DNA of 21,605 nt from RYN-111 sp046723735. Lineage in GTDB: Bacteria; Actinomycetota; Actinomycetes; Mycobacteriales; SCTD01. Below the pieces are notes generated by a model. It was not told where the DNA came from and searched no databases. It saw only the letters and a list, made by a program, of their open reading frames with translations. Made by a program: the position numbers and the translations under genes. How positions within the stretch are numbered: position 1 is the stretch's first letter; every line of letters begins with the position of its first letter. Below, one piece after another: positions 7,700 through 13,987 of the stretch. The stretch is taken from NCBI GenBank assembly GCA_046723735.1, contig JBKOVB010000107.1, positions 1 through 21,605 of the forward strand, given 5' to 3'.

Positions 7700-8263
7700 A
7701 TGGACGCACAGAGCACCCACCTGGCCACGGCCGGGCGGGTTCCTGCGCCGCCTGCCCCGCGCAAGCAGAGCTCGCGCCCGACCCCCGAGCGCACCGCGCA
7801 GCACGCGCACCTCTCGCTGGACGAGCTGCGTGGCTACCGCAAGGCGCTCGCGGACGAGGAGAGCCGGGTGTCCTACTGGCGGCGCATCATCCAGGCCCGC
7901 CTGGACCTCGTGCGCGCCGGCGCCGACGCCGACAGCAGCATGCTGCGCCCGGTGCTCACCGACCGCCGCGTCGGTGCTGGCCGACAGGCCCTCGTGGAGA
8001 TCATGCCGGTCGACGACATCCCGCCGCTGCCCGACCTGGCCGGGCTGTGGGAGCGCATCGTCGACCTCGACGACGCCGAGGCCGTCGCTGCGCTCGAGGC
8101 CGACCTCTCGGTCGCCGAGCAGCAGCTGTCGGAGTACCGCTCCGTGCTGCACGAGCGGATCGGCGCCGCGACGGGCGAGCTCATCGCGCGCTACCGCGAC
8201 GAGCCGACGCTGTGCCTGTCCGCGCTGCCCCTGCAGCCCACCCGTCGCGCCGCCAGCGCCTGA
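7700..8263 (+). CDS. rsiG: RsiG-like c-di-GMP-responsive anti-sigma (WhiG) factor
   Basis: In Streptomyces, RsiG holds the sporulation sigma factor WhiG inactive when bound to c-di-GMP. It binds the nucleotide through two copies of E-x3-S-x2-R-x3-Q-x3-D on an antiparallel coiled coil. This 187-residue protein has a Pro/Arg-rich disordered start (1-35) and a first helix with a perfect motif: Glu54, Ser58, Arg61, Gln65, Asp69. The second helix keeps Glu140, Ser144 and Arg147 but has His151 and Gly155 in place of Gln and Asp. The order, the helix length and the ending I-A-R-Y-R-D-E agree with RsiG. ATG 7700 has TAGGAG nine bases upstream. It lies between nth (divergent) and crp. WhiG itself is not in the window, so the target is inferred. 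Confidence 0.87.
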   Translation: MDAQSTHLATAGRVPAPPAPRKQSSRPTPERTAQHAHLSLDELRGYRKALADEESRVSYWRRIIQARLDLVRAGADADSSMLRPVLTDRRVGAGRQALVEIMPVDDIPPLPDLAGLWERIVDLDDAEAVAALEADLSVAEQQLSEYRSVLHERIGAATGELIARYRDEPTLCLSALPLQPTRRAASA

Positions 8264-8291
8264 GCCGACTGCTCCTGGCAGACTGCCCGGC

Positions 8292-8411
8292 ATGCCCGTC
8301 CTGCTGCTCGGCCTGCTGCTGCCCGTCGCGCTGCTCGGGCTCATGCTCGCCATGGAGCGCGTCGAGGACGGGCTGCGGGACGACCGAGCGAGCCGTCGCG
8401 GGGCCCGGTAG
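8292..8411 (+). CDS. Single-helix membrane micropeptide (39 aa)
   Basis: A 39-residue frame starting at ATG 8292 encodes one strongly hydrophobic helix (PVLLLGLLLPVALLGLML) followed by a charged tail (ERVEDGLRDDRASRRGAR). This is the shape of a small inner-membrane protein with the tail in the cytoplasm. It sits between rsiG (28 bases upstream) and crp (73 bases downstream), where M. tuberculosis has the small membrane protein Rv3675; the sequences may not be related. There is no Shine-Dalgarno sequence, but CAGACT, a weak -10-like box, ends seven bases before the ATG, so a leaderless message is possible. The clear hydrophobic-then-charged layout supports it; function unknown. Confidence 0.55.
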   Translation: MPVLLLGLLLPVALLGLMLAMERVEDGLRDDRASRRGAR

Positions 8412-8484
8412 CCGCCCCTTCCGCGCCTGATCTGACAGACTCACCGGCGAGCGACACGGGAGATCACGGCAGGAGGCAGCGAGC

Positions 8485-9159
8485 GTGGACGAGGTCCTGG
8501 CGAAGGCGGGCCTGTTCCAAGGCATCGCGACGGAGGCCGCCGAGGCCGTCGCCGCGTCCCTTGAGTACGGCGACTACGGCCGCGGCGAGACGGTTTTCGC
8601 CGAGGGCGAGCAGGGCGACACGCTGTACATCGTGCTCGAGGGCAAGGTGAAGATCGGTCGCCGCGCCACCGACGGTCGCGAGAACATGCTCTCGGTCATG
8701 GGCCCGTCCGACATGTTCGGCGAGCTGTCGTTGTTCGACCCGGGCCCGCGTACGGCGACGGCCACCGTCGTGACCGACGCGCGGCTGGCCTCGCTCGCGC
8801 ACGCCGCCCTGCGGCCCTGGATCACGAACCGCCCGGAGATCGCCGAGCAGCTGCTGCGCGTCCTCGCGCGGCGGCTCCGTCGTACGAACGACGCGCTGGC
8901 CGACCTCATCTTCACCGACGTCCCGGGTCGTGTGGCCAAGCAGCTGCTGGCGCTGTCGGAGCGCTTCGGCTCGCACGAGCCGGAGGGCCTGCGGGTGCAC
9001 CACGACCTCACGCAGGAAGAGCTGGCGCAGCTCGTCGGCGCCTCCCGCGAGACGGTGAACAAGGCGCTCGCCGACTTCGCCTCCCGCGGCTGGGTGCGGG
9101 TCGACTCCCGCGCGCTCACGATCCTCGACGCCGAGCGGCTGGCCCGCCGAGCCCGCTAG
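8485..9159 (+). CDS. crp: Crp/Fnr family cAMP receptor protein
   Basis: This 224-residue protein is a cAMP-binding transcription regulator, nearly colinear with M. tuberculosis CRP (Rv3676), which as recalled has the same length. The N-terminal cyclic-nucleotide domain has the phosphate-binding cassette F78-G-E80-L and P-G-P-R89-T90-A. The hinge helix carries T134-N135, which contact cAMP in the mycobacterial protein. The C-terminal winged helix-turn-helix (LTQEELAQLVGASRETVNKA, 175-194) has the recognition helix S187-R-E-T-V-N-K. GTG 8485 follows AGGAGG at nine bases. The gene converges on the metallo-beta-lactamase-fold gene at 9201. A well-formed Crp-like site is present upstream of the whiB-like gene at 11693, making that operon a candidate local target. 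Confidence 0.96.
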   Translation: MDEVLAKAGLFQGIATEAAEAVAASLEYGDYGRGETVFAEGEQGDTLYIVLEGKVKIGRRATDGRENMLSVMGPSDMFGELSLFDPGPRTATATVVTDARLASLAHAALRPWITNRPEIAEQLLRVLARRLRRTNDALADLIFTDVPGRVAKQLLALSERFGSHEPEGLRVHHDLTQEELAQLVGASRETVNKALADFASRGWVRVDSRALTILDAERLARRAR

Positions 9160-9166
9160 CAGCTAG

Positions 9167-9184
9167 CACGCTCCCGGCAGCGTG
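9167..9184. terminator. Small hairpin between convergent crp and MBL genes
   Basis: CACGCT and AGCGTG form a perfect 6-bp stem around a CCCGGC loop in the 41-base gap between the two converging stop codons. There is no T-run on either side, so it is at best a weak bidirectional terminator. Confidence 0.33.
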
Positions 9185-9200
9185 GGCGTGCCGCAGCAGG

Positions 9201-9944
9201 TCATGACGCGTGCTGCAGGTAGTCCAGCTGGGCGCGCACGGACAGCTCCGCGGCGGCCCACAGGACGCGGTCGACGTCGGCGTACACGACCTCGACGACC
9301 TCGCGCGGGGTGCGCGCCCCGGCCTCGACGGCGCGGCGTACCTGCTCCAGCCGCTGCTCCCGGTGGTCCAGGTAGTGCTGGGCGGCCGCGCCCGCGTTCG
9401 GCAGCTCGGGCCCGTGCCCTGGCAGCACGGTCACCTGGCCGAGGTCGCGAAGCCGGCGCAGGGACGCGAGGTAGTCGGCGAGGACGCCGTCGGGGTGAGC
9501 CACCACCGTGGTGCCGCGACCCAGGATGGTGTCACCCGTCAGCACCGCGTCGGGGAGCACGAAGGACAGGCTGTCGCTGCTGTGGCCCGGGGTGTGCGCG
9601 ACCCGCAGCTCGAGGCCGCCGCCGACCACGACGTCACCCTCGTCGAGGCCCTCGTCGCCCAGCCGGTGGCGCGGGTCGAGGGCACGGACGGGCGCGCCGC
9701 TGAGCTCCGCGAAGCGCCGGGCGCCGGCACTGTGGTCGTGGTGGCCGTGAGTGAGAAGCACGACGTCGACAGGACCCTGGGCCGCGACGCGCTGCAAGTG
9801 ATGCTCGTCGAGCGGCCCGGGGTCCACCACGACGCACGCCTCGACGCCCGGGGCCCGCAGGACCCAGGTGTTGGTGCCCTCCAAGGTCATGGGCCCGGGG
9901 TTGGGGGCGAGCACGACGCCGGCCGTGGCCGTGACCTGGCGCAC
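9201..9944 (-). CDS. Metallo-beta-lactamase-fold hydrolase (Rv3677c-like)
   Basis: The 247-residue protein has the two-metal MBL site: His66-x-His68-x-Asp70-His71 (THGHHDH), His121 (HTPGHSSD), Asp138 (TGDT) and His177 (PGHGPE). The N-terminal NPGPMTLEGTNTW segment and a helical C-terminus place it in the LACTB2/glyoxalase-II-like branch. Those enzymes cleave RNA or thioesters rather than antibiotics, so a beta-lactamase label would be misleading. The GTG start at 9944 is two bases after the Nudix stop, and it is the last gene of the minus-strand operon led by whiB. It sits next to crp as Rv3677c does beside Rv3676. The substrate is unknown. Confidence 0.92.
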   Translation of the reverse strand: MRQVTATAGVVLAPNPGPMTLEGTNTWVLRAPGVEACVVVDPGPLDEHHLQRVAAQGPVDVVLLTHGHHDHSAGARRFAELSGAPVRALDPRHRLGDEGLDEGDVVVGGGLELRVAHTPGHSSDSLSFVLPDAVLTGDTILGRGTTVVAHPDGVLADYLASLRRLRDLGQVTVLPGHGPELPNAGAAAQHYLDHREQRLEQVRRAVEAGARTPREVVEVVYADVDRVLWAAAELSVRAQLDYLQHAS

Positions 9945-9946
9945 CG

Positions 9947-10747
9947 TCAGTGCCTGAACTCGATCGAACCGTCGTCGCGCAGCACCACCCGCGGGGCGAC
10001 GGGGGTCACGGTCCGCTCCGCCGCGAGGGCGGCGGCCACGTCGGGGAACGGTGCGAGCTGCTCCAGCGCGGCCCAGGTCGGCGGCAGCATGCCGAGGCCG
10101 CGGTCCATCGCGTCGCGCGGCCGGACCCACAGCCGGTCGTCCGCCTCGGTGCCGACGTGCCGGCAGACCTGGCCCGCCGGCAGCTCGGCGAGGAAGAACC
10201 GGGTGTCGAAGCGCTTCGGCTCGACCTCGGGCGTGATCCAGTGGGCGAACGGGCGCAGCAGGTCGCTGCGCAGCACCAGCCCGCGGCGCTCCAGCAGCTG
10301 GGACAGCGACTGCTCCCGGGCCTCCAGCGACGCCCGTTCGGCCTCCCACTCGTCGCTACTGACGTCGGCGAGCAGCTCGTCCTCGGACGGCCCGGCGAGC
10401 AGCACGCCGCACTCCTCGAACGTCTCCCGTACGGCGGCGCACACCAGCGCGGTGGCGAGCGCCTCGTCCGCGCTGAACCAGGCCCCCCACTGGGCGGGGC
10501 TGGGGCCGGACCAGCGCACGTGCGACTCCGCGTCCGCCGGGTCCACCGAGCCGCCCGGGAACACGTGCATCCCGCCGGCGAACGCCATGGCCTTCGCCCG
10601 CCGCAGCAGGTAGACCTCGGGCCCCGCGGCGCTGTCGCGCAGCAGCACCACCGTGCTCGCCGCTCGGGGCACGCTGGGGATCCGCTCGCCCGCCGCGAAG
10701 GCGCGGGCCAGCTCGGCGAGCTCCTCGAGCCCGGAAGGTCCGGTCAT
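9947..10747 (-). CDS. Nudix hydrolase, NUDT19-like
   Basis: The 266-residue protein has FPGG at 63-66 and the Nudix metal-binding core RETFEECGV at 107-115. They are separated by an insertion of about 40 residues that includes a W-x-G-P-S-P-A-Q-W segment. A long insertion inside the Nudix box and the following helical region (about 120-165) are typical of the NUDT19/RP2 branch, whose animal members cleave CoA esters. The substrate here is unproven. The C-terminus adds a conserved RFDTRFFLAELP strand. The ATG overlaps the RidA stop (ATGA), and the MBL gene starts two bases after its stop. This gives the window two putative CoA-type Nudix enzymes in different operons. Confidence 0.9.
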   Translation of the reverse strand: MTGPSGLEELAELARAFAAGERIPSVPRAASTVVLLRDSAAGPEVYLLRRAKAMAFAGGMHVFPGGSVDPADAESHVRWSGPSPAQWGAWFSADEALATALVCAAVRETFEECGVLLAGPSEDELLADVSSDEWEAERASLEAREQSLSQLLERRGLVLRSDLLRPFAHWITPEVEPKRFDTRFFLAELPAGQVCRHVGTEADDRLWVRPRDAMDRGLGMLPPTWAALEQLAPFPDVAAALAAERTVTPVAPRVVLRDDGSIEFRH

Positions 10748-11208
10748 GCGGCGCCGGCGACCTCCACGACGAGCTCCACCTCGACCGGGGCGTCCAGCGG
10801 CAGCGCCGCGACACCCACCGCCGAGCGGGCGTGCCGGCCGGCCTCGCCGAAGACCTCGCCGAGCAGCTCGGAGGCGCCGTTGACGACGGCCGGCTGCCCG
10901 GTGAAGCCCGGGGCGCTGGCGACGAAGCCCACGACCTTCACCACCCGGGTGACGCTGTCCAGCCCGACGAGCGCGTCGATCGCGGCGAGCGCGTTGAGCG
11001 CGCAGGTGCGGGCCAGGTCCTTGGCGTCCTCCGGGGTGACCGCCGCGCCGACAAGACCGGTCGCGGGGAGTGCGCCGCCCACCATGGGGAGCTGACCGCT
11101 GGTGAAGACCAGGTCGCCGGTCCGGACGGCGGGCACGTATGCCGCCACCGGCTTCGTGACGGCGGGGAGCTCGAGGCCGAGCTCCGCGAGGCGCGCGCGC
11201 GCGGTCAC
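10744..11208 (-). CDS. RidA/YjgF family protein (Rv3678c-like)
   Basis: RidA-type proteins remove reactive enamine/imine intermediates made by PLP enzymes. This 154-residue member has VFTSGQLPM near 34-42, the CALNALAAI helix, and the motif A-R128-S-A-V-x-V-A-A-L-P. That motif keeps the arginine needed for deaminase activity in canonical RidA. The protein is longer than the 128-residue archetype, with extra residues at the N-terminus and an APGFTGQPAVVNGASELL segment typical of a second subgroup, so the substrate may differ. GTG 11208 overlaps the DUF4177 stop (GTGA), and the stop overlaps the Nudix ATG. It matches Rv3678c in position. Confidence 0.92.
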   Translation of the reverse strand: MTARARLAELGLELPAVTKPVAAYVPAVRTGDLVFTSGQLPMVGGALPATGLVGAAVTPEDAKDLARTCALNALAAIDALVGLDSVTRVVKVVGFVASAPGFTGQPAVVNGASELLGEVFGEAGRHARSAVGVAALPLDAPVEVELVVEVAGAA

Positions 11209-11360
11209 GCCTTGACCCGCTTGAAGTAGGCCACGAGCTGCTCGGGGTTGGGCCCCGGCACGACCTGGACCAGCTCCCAGCCGTCCTCGCCGAAGTTGTC
11301 GAGGATCTGCTTCGTGGCGTGCACGAGCAGCGGCGCGGTCATGTACTCCCATTTCTGCAT
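11205..11360 (-). CDS. DUF4177 family small protein (51 aa)
   Basis: This 51-residue protein starts MQKWEYMTAPLL and contains DNFGEDGWELVQVV and a closing VAYFKRVKA. That is the W-E-Y, G-x-x-G-W-E-L-V and F-K-R pattern of DUF4177. These are tiny beta-hairpin-helix-strand proteins of unknown function, often encoded beside RidA genes in actinobacteria; Rv3678A in M. tuberculosis is the positional counterpart. The ATG at 11360 lies 33 bases after the whiB stop. Its TGA overlaps the RidA GTG by four bases, so the two are probably translated together. No strong ribosome-binding site is visible. Confidence 0.85.
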   Translation of the reverse strand: MQKWEYMTAPLLVHATKQILDNFGEDGWELVQVVPGPNPEQLVAYFKRVKA

Positions 11361-11393
11361 GGCAGGGAGCCTAGAGCGCGAACGAAACGACCG

Positions 11394-11693
11394 TCAGGCG
11401 CTGCGCTGCGCCGACGCCGCCGCACGCTGCCGGAGCACGCGACGCCTCTCCAGCTCGTTGAGCCCACCCCAGATGCCGTGCGGCTCCCGGACCTCGAGCG
11501 AGTAGTCGAGGCAGTCCTGCTGGACCGGGCACGCACGGCACAAGGCTCGGGCCTGCGCCTCGCGCTGGTCCTTCTCGGGCTTGTGCTCGAAGTGGGGCGG
11601 GGGGAAGAAGACGGTGGCGTTCTCACGGCGGCACGAGGCCTGGCCGTGCCAGGGCGTCTCACCGGTCATCAAGACCCGGGCTGGGGTGGGCAT
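11394..11693 (-). CDS. WhiB-family Fe-S regulator (first of two)
   Basis: The 99-residue protein has the four cluster cysteines of WhiB proteins (Cys21, Cys52, Cys55, Cys61 in CRRE...CRACPVQQDC) and the beta-turn GIWGG at 73-77. An Arg-rich C-terminal tail (ERRRVLRQR) follows, the DNA-contacting part in this family. It should bind a 4Fe-4S cluster and act with the primary sigma factor. The long loop between the first two cysteines (PPPHFEHKPEKDQRE) is unlike WhiB1/WblE or WhiB4/WblA, and the subclass is not assigned. ATG 11693 has GGAGG five bases upstream; the frame runs on upstream only as a shadow of the ATPase gene. It heads the RidA-Nudix-MBL operon. A Crp-like site lies 25 bases in front of the start codon. 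Confidence 0.93.
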   Translation of the reverse strand: MPTPARVLMTGETPWHGQASCRRENATVFFPPPHFEHKPEKDQREAQARALCRACPVQQDCLDYSLEVREPHGIWGGLNELERRRVLRQRAAASAQRSA

Positions 11694-11717
11694 GCGTTCC
11701 TCCGTACGTGCACAGCG

Positions 11718-11733
11718 TGTGGCCTGTGTCACA
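11718..11733. promoter_or_regulatory. Putative Crp binding site
   Basis: TGTGGCCTGTGTCACA is TGTGG-N6-TCACA, one base from the symmetric Crp consensus TGTGA-N6-TCACA, and its inner part fits the Streptomyces form GTG-N6-GNCAC as recalled. The outer G/C pair extends the symmetry. It lies in the 195-base divergent region, 25 bases before the whiB-like ATG (minus) and about 155 bases before the BagA-like GTG (plus). In M. tuberculosis, CRP is known to control whiB1, so a Crp-whiB link has precedent. Confidence 0.5.
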
Positions 11734-11852
11734 CGGAGAGTGTTCGGTGGCTCGACCGCGGTTCCTGCAGCGTTCGTCACATTTTTCTCGCCCCGATTCG
11801 TCCCGTCTCGTTCATGTCCCGCTGTACGGCGGAACACCGGCCCACCGAGCGG

Positions 11853-11882
11853 CTCAACAGGCCCCCGGGTCGCCCTTAGGCT
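11853..11882 (+). promoter_or_regulatory. Possible leaderless promoter for BagA-like gene
   Basis: TAGGCT at 11877-11882 is followed by exactly six bases and the GTG at 11889, with no Shine-Dalgarno sequence. CTCAAC at 11853-11858, 18 bases upstream of the -10 box, is a loose -35 candidate. The same TAGGCT-N6-GTG arrangement recurs at 18012. Confidence 0.5.
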
Positions 11883-11888
11883 CGGCTC

Positions 11889-12869
11889 GTGGCCGACTTC
11901 CCCGCCGTACGCCTGCACGTGGTGTCGGGCAAGGGTGGCACCGGCAAGACGACGGTGGCCGGTGCCCTCGCCCTCGCGCTGGCGCACGGCGGCAGACGGG
12001 TGTTGCTCGTGGAGGTCGAGGAGCGACAGGGGATCGCGCAGCTGTTCGACACCGCGCCGTTGCCCTACAAGGAGCGGAAGGTGGCGGTGGCGCCCGGCGG
12101 CGGGGACGTGTTCGCGCTCGCCGTCGACACCGAGGAGGCGCTTCTCGACTACCTGCACATGTTCTACAAGCTCTCGCCGAGCGGGTTGCCGGCTCGCACG
12201 CTGCGCAAGCTGGGCGCGATCGAGTTCGCGACGACCATCGCGCCTGGGGTCAAGGACGTGCTCCTCACCGGCAAGATCAAGGAGTCGGTGACACGCAAGG
12301 ACGGGACTCGGCCGTGGTACGACGCCGTGGTGGTCGACGCCCCGCCGACGGGCCGGATCGGGAGGTTCCTCAACATCACCCACGAGGTCGGTGGGATCGC
12401 CAAGGTCGGGCCGATCAAGTCGCAGAGCGACAGCGTGATGCGCGTGCTCACCAGCCGACTGACGGCGGTGCACCTGGTCACCGTGCTGGAGGAGATGCCG
12501 GTGCAGGAGACGCTCGACGCCGTGGCGGAGCTGACCCGCCTCGGCCTGCCGGTAGGCGGGATCGTGGTCAACATGGTGCGCACCGCCGACCTGGCACCCG
12601 CTGACCTGCGGGCCGCGGTCGAGGGCAGCCTCGACCTGGAGCAGCTCGGCAAGGGACTGGTGCAGGCTGGGCTCGACCCGGCTCTGGCAGGTCCCCTCGC
12701 CGAGGAGGCCGCCGAGCACGCCGCGCGGGTCGCTCTCGAGGAGGCCGAGCGGGACGAGCTCGCCGCGGCCGGGCGGCCGACGTACGAGCTGCCGTTCCTG
12801 ACCGACAGCGTCGACCTGGGCAGCCTCTACGAGCTCGCCGGGCGGCTGCGCGAGCAGGGCATGGCATGA
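11889..12869 (+). CDS. Get3/ArsA-like ATPase, BagA-type subunit (Rv3679-like)
   Basis: This 326-residue P-loop ATPase has the deviant Walker A S-G-K15-G-G-T-G-K20-T-T with the signature lysine (Lys15) of the Get3/ArsA/MinD family. Where Get3 has the catalytic Asp (T-D-P-A), this protein reads V-E44-E-R-Q, so the Asp is replaced by Glu and the Pro is lost. The second switch is V-V-V-D-A-P-P-T-G-R. There are no metal-binding cysteines, so it is not an arsenite pump ATPase despite the usual ArsA label. It is the first of a coupled pair: its TGA overlaps the ATG of the next ATPase (ATGA). In M. tuberculosis the pair Rv3679/Rv3680 forms a Get3-like complex called BagA/BagB. GTG 11889 is preceded by a leaderless-type -10 box. 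Confidence 0.92.
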   Translation: MADFPAVRLHVVSGKGGTGKTTVAGALALALAHGGRRVLLVEVEERQGIAQLFDTAPLPYKERKVAVAPGGGDVFALAVDTEEALLDYLHMFYKLSPSGLPARTLRKLGAIEFATTIAPGVKDVLLTGKIKESVTRKDGTRPWYDAVVVDAPPTGRIGRFLNITHEVGGIAKVGPIKSQSDSVMRVLTSRLTAVHLVTVLEEMPVQETLDAVAELTRLGLPVGGIVVNMVRTADLAPADLRAAVEGSLDLEQLGKGLVQAGLDPALAGPLAEEAAEHAARVALEEAERDELAAAGRPTYELPFLTDSVDLGSLYELAGRLREQGMA

Positions 12870-13987
12870 CCTCGCGCCCCGCAGCCGCTCGGCTGACGAA
12901 CCTCTCGCTGGACCACGTGCTCGACACCGCGGAGATCGTGGTCTGCTGCGGCTCGGGCGGGGTGGGCAAGACGACCACCGCCGCGGCCCTGGCGCTGCGC
13001 GCCGCCGAGCGGGGCCGCAAGACGGTGGTGCTCACCATCGACCCGGCCCGCCGACTGGCCCAGGCGATGGGGCTGACCGAGCTCGACAACACCCCGCGTG
13101 AAGTGTCCGGGGTCGACGGCGAGCTCGACGCGATGATGCTCGACATGAAGCGGACGTTCGACGAGATCGTCCTCGCGCACGCGGAGCCCGCGAAGGCGCA
13201 GCAGATCCTCGCCAACCCCTTCTACCAAGCCCTGTCGTCGTCCTTCGCGGGGACGCAGGAGTACATGGCCATGGAGAAGCTCAGCCAGCTCAAGGCCACC
13301 GGTGTGTACGACCTGGTCGTCGTCGACACCCCGCCGACCCGGTCGGCGCTGGACTTCCTGGACGCGCCCGAGCGGCTGACCACCTTCCTCGACGGGCGGC
13401 TGGTGCGGGTGCTGCTGGCGCCCGCGAAGGCCGGCGGCAAGGCGTACCTGAGGGTGGTGAGCGCGGGTTTCGGGGTGTTCACCGGCGCCATCACGCGCAT
13501 CATCGGCGCGTCGCTGCTGCAGGACCTCTCGCAGTTCGTGACCGCGCTCGAGACCATGTTCGGCGGCTTCCGGGAACGCGCCCAGGCGACCTACGACCTG
13601 CTGAAGGAGCCCTCGACGTCGTTCGTCGTGGTGGCCGCGCCGGAGCGCGACGCGCTGCGGGAGGCTGCCTACTTCGTCGAGCGGCTCCGCCGGGAGCAGA
13701 TGCCGCTCGCCGGTCTGGTGCTCAACCGCGTGCACCGTACGGCGGCGCCTGGCCTCACGGCCGAGCGGGCGCTCGCGGCGGCGGAGCAGCTGGAGCCGGG
13801 CTCGCTCACCGCCGGCGTCCTGCGGCTGCACGCCGAGCGGCTGACACTCGTGCACCGCGAGCAGCACCTGCGGGAGCGGTTCACCGGGGCGCACCCGACA
13901 GTGCCGTGGGTGGAGGTCGCCGCCCAGCCGGGCGATGTGCACGATCTGGAAGGACTGCGGGCCGTGGGGGCGGATCTGGCGGGTTAG
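12866..13987 (+). CDS. Get3/ArsA-like ATPase, BagB-type subunit (Rv3680-like)
   Basis: The 373-residue partner ATPase has Walker A G-S30-G-G-V-G-K35-T-T. The position of the signature lysine is Ser30, so this subunit cannot reach across the dimer as a normal Get3 does. It keeps the catalytic-type Asp59 in T-I-D-P-A-R-R-L-A-Q and the switch II motif V-V-V-D-T-P-P-T-R-S-A-L-D-F. A long helical region (about 150-245) follows and could bind hydrophobic clients. This pattern mirrors that of the upstream subunit, with which it overlaps by ATGA. A role in membrane-protein handling is inferred from Get3 homology and is unproven in bacteria. Its TAG stop overlaps the TAA of wblA on the other strand. 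Confidence 0.93.
   Translation: MTSRPAAARLTNLSLDHVLDTAEIVVCCGSGGVGKTTTAAALALRAAERGRKTVVLTIDPARRLAQAMGLTELDNTPREVSGVDGELDAMMLDMKRTFDEIVLAHAEPAKAQQILANPFYQALSSSFAGTQEYMAMEKLSQLKATGVYDLVVVDTPPTRSALDFLDAPERLTTFLDGRLVRVLLAPAKAGGKAYLRVVSAGFGVFTGAITRIIGASLLQDLSQFVTALETMFGGFRERAQATYDLLKEPSTSFVVVAAPERDALREAAYFVERLRREQMPLAGLVLNRVHRTAAPGLTAERALAAAEQLEPGSLTAGVLRLHAERLTLVHREQHLRERFTGAHPTVPWVEVAAQPGDVHDLEGLRAVGADLAG

Noticed and set aside
9201..9944. Beta-lactamase (antibiotic resistance) function for the MBL-fold gene
   Set aside because: The motifs and operon context fit the LACTB2/glyoxalase-II-like branch; nothing points to beta-lactam hydrolysis.
11727..11735. GACAC-type sites (WhiA/WhiB recognition) near the whiB-like start
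   Set aside because: A five-base motif is too common in this composition to support a call without conservation data.
11394..12719. A 441-residue minus-strand frame ending in the WhiB domain, suggesting a WhiB fusion
   Set aside because: The extension is antisense to the BagA-like ATPase, and the WhiB ATG at 11693 has a strong GGAGG site, so the fusion is a frame artefact.
11889..13987. Arsenical pump ATPase (ArsA) function and an arsenic operon
   Set aside because: Neither protein has the metalloid-binding cysteine set and no arsB, arsC or arsR gene is nearby; the pair matches the Get3-like BagA/BagB arrangement.
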